64,000 nt of DNA from NCBI RefSeq assembly GCF_021601385.1, contig NZ_BQHO01000002.1, positions 186,001 through 250,000 of the forward strand. The letters run 5' to 3'. A program made the translations under genes and the position numbers. Origin of the DNA: Pseudomonas parasichuanensis. Lineage in GTDB: Bacteria; Pseudomonadota; Gammaproteobacteria; Pseudomonadales; Pseudomonadaceae. This document shows, piece after piece, positions 57,340 to 64,000 of the stretch. The notes below the pieces were generated by a model. The model was not told the DNA's origin, ran no database searches, and worked only from the letters and a program-made list of their open reading frames with translations. Numbering within the stretch: the stretch's first letter is position 1; the number at the start of each line of letters is the position of its first letter.

Positions 57340-60090
57340 TCAGAAACGGTACTCGAGCATGCCGGAGAGGGTCCGGCCACGGGCCAGGGACAGGTTGTTG
57401 GCATCGCCCATGGCCACGAAGTAGGCCTCGTCGGTGACGTTTTCCAACGACAGGGCGATGTTCAGCTGCGGGGTTGCCCAGTAGCTGGCATACAGGTCGT
57501 AAACTTTGTATTCCGGCCAGCGGGCCTTCTCCAGGTTGCCGTAGCCCTGGCTGTTGAGGTGCTCGCCCCGGCCCGCGCTGTAGCGCAGGCGGGCGCCGAC
57601 ATCGAGGGTGTTGTCGAAAAAACGCAGGCCGGTGGTCAACGCGCCACGGTCGGACGGCATGTAGGCGGCATTGCCCATGATCTCGCCACAGCTGACCTGG
57701 TCATTGATCGCCTGGCCTTCGCTGAAGTTGTAGGCCGGCAGGGTCACCGGGAGCGGGAAGCCACCGAAGTCGATCACCGTGTCTATCATGCCGGCGTCGT
57801 TGCGCTGCACACCGCCGCCCATGTACAGCTGCTTGGAGCAGAACTCGTTGCTGCCAATCATGTGGGTGTAGCTGAGCTGGGTGTAGAAACGGCCGTTGTC
57901 GTAGTCGAGCGAGTACTCCACACCACGGAAGTTGGTGCCTTCGAGGTTGTTGGTGTAGGCGCTGTTGCCCAGCGACAGCCCGGTGATATCGGTGCCGGGC
58001 AGGTCAACGCTGTAGTCGAGGTACGAGAAGTTCTCGATGCGCGTATCGAAATACGCCACCTTCACGCCGAGGCGGTCACCGTCGCGAAACAGCGACTCCT
58101 TGAAGATGTTGAAACCGGCCTCCCAGTTGTGCGACTGCTCGGGCTTGAGGAATGGGTTGGGGTACACCAGTTCGTTGCCACCCCCGTGCGGTTTGCCGCT
58201 CATGAACGCCTCGGTCACCGCGGGTGGGCGCCAGCCGCGGCCCCAGCGGGTGTAGAGCTGCAACCAGTCCAGCCCCGGTTTGACGCCGATGCCGAAGGTC
58301 GGCGAGAAGCGCCCCTCCTCACGCTCGACGTCATAGGCAAACTCGGTGCGTTCACGCGGCACGTCCACACCGGTGACGCCGACCGGGTAGGCCCAGGTGG
58401 TGAACCCGGTCTTGCCGGTCAGGCGGTAGCGGTCGTAACGCAGGCCGGCGTCCAGGGTCAGCCAGCCGTCATGTTCGAACGACAGGTTGCCGAACAGGCT
58501 GCCCATGGCTCGCTTGCCTTCCGGGTCGGCACCGGCAATGAAGGGGTTGTCCCGTTCACTCGGCGCGGGGATGCGCTCGCTGCTCGGCTTGAAGGTATCC
58601 AGGAACAGTTCGGTGCCGTAGTTGAAGCTCAGCAGGTTGCTCTGGCCGAAATAGAAGCGCGAGGTGTTCTGCGCCTGCAGGCCCCAGGTGTCGGTCTGGA
58701 AGTGATCGTTGTAGTCGGCGTAGAAGTTGCCGCTGCCGACGCTGGCCGTGTTGCTGTTGTTCCAGCGGTCCTGGCGGGTGGTGACGAAATACAGCTTGGC
58801 CTTGAAGTCGATCAGGTCGTTGTCCGGCGAGTAGCTGTAGTCGAGCCCGACGTTCTTCGCGTTGATGTCGCTGCTGGCGGTGCGCCGGTAATAGAACGAA
58901 TTGAGGTCGGAGGCCAGCCAGGTCCAGGCGTCCTTGCTGTCGGTGTCGGTTTCCATGTAGCTCAGTTGCAGGCGCTGGTCTTCGGGCAGGTTCAGGCCCA
59001 CCTTGATCAGGTTCGAGCGGGTCACCGTGCCCATGTCGCCGACTTCGGACTCGATCCAGTTGTCCCAGGCCCGCGGGAACAACTTGCGCAGGCGCATCTC
59101 GGTGCCCAGGTTGTCCTTGTTGTTGGTGCCGGCGCGGTAGTTGCCGAAGTGCCGCTCGCTCATGCCCAGCAGCAGGTCGCCCACGTCGTTGCCGAAGGCG
59201 AAGACGCCACTGCCGTTGAAATAGGTGCCGTTGCCCAGCTCACCGATACCGTGCCCGGCCCGAATCCGGCCACCCATCTCCTTGCCCGGGCCGAGGAACT
59301 CGGCGGCTTGCAGGGTGTTGAAGCTGGCGATGCCGCCGAGCACACCCGCGCCGCCCATGCCGGACTGGCTGCCCTTCTCGATCTCGACGTTGCTGACGAA
59401 CTCCGGGTCGATGTACATCGTGCCGTTGCGTTGCTGGTGGCCGTTGACACTGAAATTCTGGCGCATGCCGTCGATGTTCATGTTGACCCGGCCGTAGTCC
59501 TGCACGCCGCGAATGTTCACCGACAGGCCAGGGTCGCGCTGGTTGACCGCGGTGTACACCCCGGCGGTCTGCTCGAGCATGTCGGCGGCGTGGCGCGGCG
59601 GGCGCTTGTCGATCTGATCACGGGTGATCACGCTGGCCGAACGTGGCGCCTGGTACACCCAGTCACCGTCACGGCTGGACTCGACCTGGGTGACGCCCAG
59701 TTCCATGGCCACACCGGACTCTTCCAGTCGCTCCAGGCCCACCTGGCCGGCAGCGCTGAAGTGGTAGCGCACCGGCATGTTGCGCAGCAGCAGGCGCAGG
59801 CCTTCTTCCACGCTGTAGCCACCGCGCAGCCCTTCGCTGTACAGGCCGACCAGCTTGCGGCTGTCGTAGAACACCTGCACGCCGGACTGTTCGGCATAGG
59901 CCAGCACGGCGCTGTCCAGGGGCTGGGCGGGAATGTCGAACTGCACCAGGCTGCGGCTTGTGCTGTTCGGCGACGTGGCGGCCTGGGCCAGACCGATCCC
60001 CATCGGCAGGCTCAAGGCGCCGATGGCCAGGCTGCCGGCCAGGGCGATGCGGCTCAGGGGCCGACGTGGTGGTAGGGGTTGCGTGCTCAC
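57340..60090 (-). CDS. hasR: HasR haemophore/haem TonB-dependent receptor
   Basis: A protein of about 916 residues. The signal peptide ends near GIGLAQAAT. An STN signalling domain follows (QFDIPAQPLDSAVLAYAEQ), then a plug with GGAGVLGGIASFN, and a barrel ending GMLEYRF. It receives haem from HasA and signals to the HasS/HasI pair. The GTG at 60090 (VSTQPLPP) is preferred because the Fur-box-like site at 60121-60139 lies within the longer frame starting at 60144. Confidence 0.92.
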   Translation of the reverse strand: MSTQPLPPRRPLSRIALAGSLAIGALSLPMGIGLAQAATSPNSTSRSLVQFDIPAQPLDSAVLAYAEQSGVQVFYDSRKLVGLYSEGLRGGYSVEEGLRLLLRNMPVRYHFSAAGQVGLERLEESGVAMELGVTQVESSRDGDWVYQAPRSASVITRDQIDKRPPRHAADMLEQTAGVYTAVNQRDPGLSVNIRGVQDYGRVNMNIDGMRQNFSVNGHQQRNGTMYIDPEFVSNVEIEKGSQSGMGGAGVLGGIASFNTLQAAEFLGPGKEMGGRIRAGHGIGELGNGTYFNGSGVFAFGNDVGDLLLGMSERHFGNYRAGTNNKDNLGTEMRLRKLFPRAWDNWIESEVGDMGTVTRSNLIKVGLNLPEDQRLQLSYMETDTDSKDAWTWLASDLNSFYYRRTASSDINAKNVGLDYSYSPDNDLIDFKAKLYFVTTRQDRWNNSNTASVGSGNFYADYNDHFQTDTWGLQAQNTSRFYFGQSNLLSFNYGTELFLDTFKPSSERIPAPSERDNPFIAGADPEGKRAMGSLFGNLSFEHDGWLTLDAGLRYDRYRLTGKTGFTTWAYPVGVTGVDVPRERTEFAYDVEREEGRFSPTFGIGVKPGLDWLQLYTRWGRGWRPPAVTEAFMSGKPHGGGNELVYPNPFLKPEQSHNWEAGFNIFKESLFRDGDRLGVKVAYFDTRIENFSYLDYSVDLPGTDITGLSLGNSAYTNNLEGTNFRGVEYSLDYDNGRFYTQLSYTHMIGSNEFCSKQLYMGGGVQRNDAGMIDTVIDFGGFPLPVTLPAYNFSEGQAINDQVSCGEIMGNAAYMPSDRGALTTGLRFFDNTLDVGARLRYSAGRGEHLNSQGYGNLEKARWPEYKVYDLYASYWATPQLNIALSLENVTDEAYFVAMGDANNLSLARGRTLSGMLEYRF

Positions 60091-60120
60091 TGCGCGTCTC
60101 GTCTTCTGTTGGCGATTTCT

Positions 60121-60139
60121 AGTAATGAAAATCAATCTC
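60121..60139 (-). promoter_or_regulatory. Fur-box-like site before hasR
   Basis: AGTAATGAAAATCAATCTC matches 14 of 19 bases of the Fur consensus by hand alignment and lies 31 bp before the hasR GTG. Confidence 0.6.
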
Positions 60140-60201
60140 AACAATCAGACGTGCGGCACAGGAAAACTCAGTAACGCGAATTGAAAGTTTTTTTCAGCGG
60201 C

Positions 60202-61272
60202 TCAATAGATCAGCGTCAAACCCGGCAACTGCAGGCGTTCGGCCTTGAGTTCGGCAGTGAGCACATCGGCTGCCGCCTCGAGGTTGTCGAGGCGAAACAC
60301 GCCACTGACCTGACGCTGCGCCAGGGCCGAGTCGACCACCAGCAGGCGCCCGTCACGGTAGCGATTGAGCCGCTCGACCACCTCGGCCAGCGGCTGGCGC
60401 TCGAACACCAGCACCCCACGCTGCCAGTCGGTGGCCCGTTGCAGGTCGCGCCCTGGCCACAGCCGGACGCCATGGGCCTGGTCGTAGCGCAGCGCCTGGC
60501 CCTGCTGCAACAGCTGGCTGGTCAGGCCTTGTGCCGGCGCTGCTTGCAGCTTCACTTCGACACTGTGTTCGAGCATGCCGACCCAACCGCCCTCGCCCGC
60601 CATGCCGACCACGAACCGCGTGCCCAGGGCCTGCGTGCTGGCACCGGCATAATCGACCACGAACGGCCGCGGTTCGGCGGCCGTGACCGGTGCTGCGCTG
60701 AACACCGCATCGCCAGCCAGCAAACGCACCCGCCGCTGCTGGCCATCGAAAGCCAGCTGCAAGGCGCTGCGGCTGTCGAGATCGACCAGGCTGCCATCGG
60801 GCAAGGTCACCCGACGCACCTCGCCAGCGCCGGTGACATAGTCCGCGCGCCAGTCCAGCAGCAGGCCGGGCCCCTGCTCGAGGCCAAGGATCGCCAGCAG
60901 CACCAGCGCGCTACAGGCCACGGCCCGCCGTACCCGCGAAACCCTGCGCCGACCAGGCGTGCGCAAACTGCGAGCTGGCGGCGGCGCGCGGCGCGGCGCG
61001 GCAGCGGGTGCAAGGCCCGCCAGCTGCCCCAGGTCGCTCCAGGTTGCCTGCGCGAAGGCGAAGGCCTGGGCGTGGCGCGGGTCACTCGCGCACCACTGCT
61101 CCAGCGCCTGCTGCTGCACACTGCTCAGGGGGCCGGCGCCTTGCAGCACCACCCACTCGGCGGCCTGCTCGCGGATGGCTTGCTCGTTCTGGCTGCTCAC
61201 ACGGTTCTCTCGCGATCTGGTTATGTCTGGGCTGACGTCTGAAGCGGCGTTTGTCAGTAAACCGTTGGTCAT
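60202..61272 (-). CDS. hasS: HasS, FecR-type anti-sigma regulator
   Basis: A 356-residue protein. The cytoplasmic part binds HasI; a membrane helix (ACSALVLLAILGLEQGPGLLL) follows an Arg-rich stretch; and the periplasmic FecR domain (GEVRRVTLPDGSLVDLDSRSALQ) contacts HasR. ATG 61272 overlaps the hasI stop as ATGA. It switches between anti-sigma and activating modes when haem-loaded HasA docks. Confidence 0.9.
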   Translation of the reverse strand: MTNGLLTNAASDVSPDITRSRENRVSSQNEQAIREQAAEWVVLQGAGPLSSVQQQALEQWCASDPRHAQAFAFAQATWSDLGQLAGLAPAAAPRRAPPPARSLRTPGRRRVSRVRRAVACSALVLLAILGLEQGPGLLLDWRADYVTGAGEVRRVTLPDGSLVDLDSRSALQLAFDGQQRRVRLLAGDAVFSAAPVTAAEPRPFVVDYAGASTQALGTRFVVGMAGEGGWVGMLEHSVEVKLQAAPAQGLTSQLLQQGQALRYDQAHGVRLWPGRDLQRATDWQRGVLVFERQPLAEVVERLNRYRDGRLLVVDSALAQRQVSGVFRLDNLEAAADVLTAELKAERLQLPGLTLIY

Positions 61273-61772
61273 TCGGCTTCCTGCAGGCACTGCATCACAT
61301 AGGCCAGGGCCTTGGCCAGATGCTTCTGCACGGAGCTGTCGGAAATACCCAGGTGACGCGCGACTTCGGCGTGGGTCATGCCCTCCAGGCGATTGAGGCG
61401 AAACACCTGCCGGGTACGTTCGGGCAACGCCTCGAGGATCGCCTGCAAGCGGCGCAGGTGCTGGATGCGGGCCGCCTGCTCGTCGAGCCCGGGGCCGTCC
61501 TCGATGATGCCTTCCAGCGCTTCGTGGGGGACCAGATCGGTCTTGCGCCGCTGCTGCTGGCGCACATGATCGACCATCAGGTTATGGGCCGTTCGGTACA
61601 GGTAGGCCTGGGCATTGTCGATGCGGTCGGCCTGCTGCTGCTCGGCCAGGCGCAGGAAACTGTCCTGCACCAGGTCGGCGGCCAGCTGCGGGTCGCGCAC
61701 CTTGCGCGAAAGCATGGCCTGCAGGTTTTTCGCGTGCTTGAGGAACAGCCGCTTGAGGTCGAACTCCGCCAC
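61269..61772 (-). CDS. hasI: HasI, ECF sigma factor of the haem system
   Basis: A 167-residue FecI-type sigma factor with region 2 (LAADLVQDSFLRLA, AYLYRTAHNLMVDHVRQQ) and region 4 (LPERTRQVFRLNRLEGMTHAE and the helix-turn-helix). It transcribes hasR and the downstream genes when released. The start GTG 61772 follows GGAG; an in-frame TTG at 61796 is possible. A Fur-box-like site precedes it. Confidence 0.9.
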   Translation of the reverse strand: MAEFDLKRLFLKHAKNLQAMLSRKVRDPQLAADLVQDSFLRLAEQQQADRIDNAQAYLYRTAHNLMVDHVRQQQRRKTDLVPHEALEGIIEDGPGLDEQAARIQHLRRLQAILEALPERTRQVFRLNRLEGMTHAEVARHLGISDSSVQKHLAKALAYVMQCLQEAE

Positions 61773-61814
61773 ACGCACTCCATACGATGGTCGCAAGGTG
61801 GCGGCATGCTACTA

Positions 61815-61833
61815 GCTATTGAGAATCACTTGC
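61815..61833 (-). promoter_or_regulatory. Fur-box-like site before hasI
   Basis: GCTATTGAGAATCACTTGC matches about 13 of 19 consensus bases and lies 43-61 bp before the hasI GTG. Confidence 0.6.
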
Positions 61834-61843
61834 AAGAAGACGA

Positions 61844-63211
61844 CTACTCGAACAAGGCATCCAAGGCCTGTTCCAGACGGGTCACGGCAATCACCTCAAG
61901 CCCCGGCGGCGCCTCTTTTGGCGCATTGCCCTTGGGCACGATGGCGCGCTTGAAGCCATGCTTGGCGGCTTCTTTGAGGCGCTCCTGGCCGCTGGGTACC
62001 GGGCGAACCTCGCCAGACAGGCCGATCTCGCCGAACACCAGCAGGCCGTGGGTCAGCGGCCGGTTGCGCAGGCTCGACATCACCGCCGCCAGCAACGCCA
62101 GGTCAGAGGCGGTCTCCAGCACCTTGACCCCGCCGACCACGTTGAGGAACACGTCCTGGTCATGGGTGGGGATGCTGCCGTGACGGTGCAGTACCGCCAA
62201 CAGCATGGCCAGCCGGTTCTGGTCCAGGCCCAGGGTCACTCGCCGTGGGTTGGCCAGGTGGCTGTCGTCGACCAGTGCCTGCACCTCCACCAACATCGGC
62301 CGCGTACCTTCCCAGGTGGCCATCACCACACTGCCGGGCACCTCGTCCTGGGTGCGGTTGAGGAAGATTGCCGAAGGGTTGGAGACTTCCTTCAGACCGC
62401 GATCGGTCATGCCGAACACGCCCAGCTCGTTGACGGCGCCGAAGCGGTTCTTCACCGCCCGCAGCAGGCGCAGGCGCCCGTCCGACTCGCCCTCGAAATA
62501 CAGCACGGTGTCGACCATGTGCTCCAGCACACGCGGGCCGGCCAGCGAACCTTCCTTGGTAACGTGGCCGACCAGGAAGATCGCCGTGCCGCTCTGCTTG
62601 GCATAGCGCACCAGCAGCGCCGCGCTTTCGCGCACCTGGGCCACGCCGCCCGGCGCCGATTGCAGCTGTTCGGTGAAGATGGTCTGGATCGAGTCGATCA
62701 CCATCACCCGCGGCTTTTCCTGGCGGGCCGTGGCGATGATCGCCTCGATGCAGGTTTCGGTCATCACCTTGAGCTGGTCCTGGGGCAGGCCCAGGCGCCG
62801 CGAACGCATGGCCACCTGCTGCTGCGACTCTTCGCCGGTGACGTACAACGCCGGCATCTGCGTGGCGATGTTGCACAGGGTTTGCAGCAGGATGGTCGAT
62901 TTGCCGATGCCCGGGTCGCCACCGATCAACACCACTGAACCATCGACCAAGCCGCCGCCGAGTACGCGGTCAAGCTCGGTGCTGCTGGTGGTGAAGCGCG
63001 GGATCTCTTCGACGCTGACCTCGGCGAGGGTCTTGATCTGCGCCTGCTGCCCGGCCCAGCCGGCACGGCCGCTGGGGGCCGCCGCGCCACCGCTTTCGAT
63101 CATGGTCTCGACCAGGGTGTTCCAGGCACCGCACTCGCCGCACTGGCCGGCCCATTTGGGGAAGGTCGCGCCACATTCGGTGCAGCCATACAAACGCTTG
63201 GCCTTGGCCAT
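61844..63211 (-). CDS. radA: DNA repair ATPase RadA
   Basis: A 455-residue protein. An N-terminal zinc finger (CTEC...CGEC), a RecA-like ATPase with GGDPGIGKST (Walker A) and MVIDSIQT (Walker B), the RadA signature KNRFG (VKNRFGAVNELGVF) and a Lon-like C-terminal domain (about residues 290-455) are visible. It promotes branch migration in recombination. ATG 63211 is chosen over an in-frame GTG six bases upstream. It is convergent with hasI on the other side of a short gap. Confidence 0.96.
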   Translation of the reverse strand: MAKAKRLYGCTECGATFPKWAGQCGECGAWNTLVETMIESGGAAAPSGRAGWAGQQAQIKTLAEVSVEEIPRFTTSSTELDRVLGGGLVDGSVVLIGGDPGIGKSTILLQTLCNIATQMPALYVTGEESQQQVAMRSRRLGLPQDQLKVMTETCIEAIIATARQEKPRVMVIDSIQTIFTEQLQSAPGGVAQVRESAALLVRYAKQSGTAIFLVGHVTKEGSLAGPRVLEHMVDTVLYFEGESDGRLRLLRAVKNRFGAVNELGVFGMTDRGLKEVSNPSAIFLNRTQDEVPGSVVMATWEGTRPMLVEVQALVDDSHLANPRRVTLGLDQNRLAMLLAVLHRHGSIPTHDQDVFLNVVGGVKVLETASDLALLAAVMSSLRNRPLTHGLLVFGEIGLSGEVRPVPSGQERLKEAAKHGFKRAIVPKGNAPKEAPPGLEVIAVTRLEQALDALFE

Positions 63212-63389
63212 GGGCACAGTCTCCTGGAAAAAACCGCCATGATAGCCGAAGCCGGACGTGTCCCGAACGCGTCGAAAGGCGACAAAACTATTCGTTCTAA
63301 CCGCAGTCAGTAGCCCTGATTGCCACGCATGAAGCGTTTTAGTGGCTTACACTGCGTCTACCTCACCATTTGTTACAAGGAAATCGAAC

Positions 63390-63800
63390 ATGGGCATGCT
63401 CAGTGAGTTCAAGGCCTTCGCCGTCAAAGGAAATGTCGTGGACATGGCCGTCGGTATCATCATCGGCGCCGCCTTCGGCAAGATTGTCTCGTCGTTCGTC
63501 GGCGACGTGATCATGCCCCCCATCGGCCTGCTGATCGGCGGCGTGGACTTCAGTGACCTGGCCATTACCCTCAAGGCTGCCGAGGGTGACGTACCGGCCG
63601 TGATGCTGGCCTACGGCAAGTTCATCCAGACCATCCTCGACTTCATCATCGTCGCTTTCGCCATCTTCATGGGCGTGAAGGCGATCAACCGCCTCAAGCG
63701 CGAAGAGGCCGTGGCGCCGAGCGCACCACCGGTACCGAGCGCCGAAGAGACGCTGCTGACCGAGATCCGCGACCTGCTCAAGGCCCAAAATCAGAAATAG
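63390..63800 (+). CDS. mscL: Large-conductance mechanosensitive channel
   Basis: A 136-residue channel with two membrane helices. TM1 ([18 protein letters not shown]) holds the gate glycines and TM2 is [20 protein letters not shown] charged cytoplasmic helix closes the C-terminus ([15 protein letters not shown]). Five copies form an osmotic-shock valve in the inner membrane. AAGGAA precedes ATG 63390, giving normal family length. Confidence 0.97.
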   Translation: MGMLSEFKAFAVKGNVVDMAVGIIIGAAFGKIVSSFVGDVIMPPIGLLIGGVDFSDLAITLKAAEGDVPAVMLAYGKFIQTILDFIIVAFAIFMGVKAINRLKREEAVAPSAPPVPSAEETLLTEIRDLLKAQNQK

Positions 63801-63802
63801 AA

Positions 63803-63881
63803 CTGCAAGCTGCAAGCTGCAAGCGGTGTGGGCCAACACGCGCTGCACTCCCACTTGAAGCTTGCAGCTTGAATCTCGCAG
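63803..63881. repeat. GCAAGCT-type inverted repeat
   Basis: CTGCAAGCTGCAAGCTGCAAG and the partial mirror CTTGAAGCTTGCAGCTTG flank a loop between mscL and fpr. The tandem GCAAGCT copies are a common pseudomonad extragenic element, and the hairpin can end both convergent transcripts. Confidence 0.7.
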
Positions 63882-64000
63882 CTACCAATAGTTCTCCACC
63901 GCGACCTGGCCGGGCCGCTTGCTCAGGCTCAATTGCAAGTCACGCGCTTTGAGCACCTTGCGCGTCTCATCGATCATGTCCGGGTTGCCGCACAGCATGA
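63882..64000 (-). CDS. fpr: Ferredoxin-NADP reductase, 3' end
   Basis: The last 39 codons of a gene cut by the window edge. The peptide MLCGNPDMIDETRKVLKARD, then QLSLSKRPGQVAVENYW, is the NADP-binding end of ferredoxin-NADP reductase, with the C-terminal aromatic residue expected for bacterial Fpr. The place next to mscL matches P. aeruginosa as I recall. Confidence 0.88.
   Translation of the reverse strand, partial: MLCGNPDMIDETRKVLKARDLQLSLSKRPGQVAVENYW

Noticed and set aside
57322-60075. A 917-codon plus-strand open frame opposite hasR
   Set aside because: Antisense shadow of the receptor gene with no domain features.

Overview
The window is from a GC-rich Pseudomonas chromosome, most probably of the P. 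putida group. The evidence is the housekeeping gene order (obgE-rpmA-rplU-ispB; gdhA; ettA; morA-glyA; cstA; mapZ; radA; mscL-fpr), which I recall is close to PA4566-PA4615 of P. aeruginosa, and many putida-type REP elements built around GCTCCCAC plus a GC-rich stem. No rRNA, tRNA or CRISPR array was recognised.

Region 1 (1 to about 6.9 kb) is the right part of an integrated accessory element, cut by the window edge. It starts with a DUF927-type ATPase, probably the element's replicative helicase. A chain of small ORFs follows, linked by ATGA stop/start overlaps, then a helix-turn-helix protein. Two features stand out. Two tandem non-identical repeat cassettes (1851-2140 and 2211-2480) share one layout of direct and inverted copies, but the repeated word is GTGGGAACA in the first and GGGGGAAC in the second. 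A gene-poor 2 kb stretch (4.8-6.8 kb) is filled with couplets: a 6-10 nt word repeated after a short spacer, with a different word in almost every couplet. A strong terminator at 6.88 kb marks the likely return to ordinary chromosome.

Region 2 (6.9-14.4 kb) holds a surface-signalling siderophore system (sigma factor, FecR regulator, TonB receptor with signalling domain), a LysE exporter, a LysR regulator, an M15 peptidase and a secreted protein. A small lower-GC islet follows (14.5-15.1 kb).

Region 3 (15.2-51.9 kb) is core genome: rimI and the Pol III psi subunit, the MksFEB condensin without MksG, creA, proB, obgE, ribosomal proteins L27/L21, ispB, a Fur-controlled small gene, fklB, a Lon-like protease, several envelope and periplasmic proteins, gdhA, ettA, the c-di-GMP enzyme morA, glyA, a YjiA-YjiX-BtsT/CstA operon, mapZ and a purine permease.

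Region 4 (52.0-61.8 kb) is a complete haemophore (Has) locus in the order hasI-hasS-hasR-hasA-hasD-hasE-hasF, all on the minus strand with Fur-box-like sites. It lies between mapZ and radA. The window ends with radA, mscL and the 3' end of fpr.

The two TonB systems, the Fur-box small gene and the Has locus make iron acquisition a theme of the window. MorA and MapZ add c-di-GMP signalling, and two candidate Crc/Hfq sites tie carbon and purine uptake to catabolite control.
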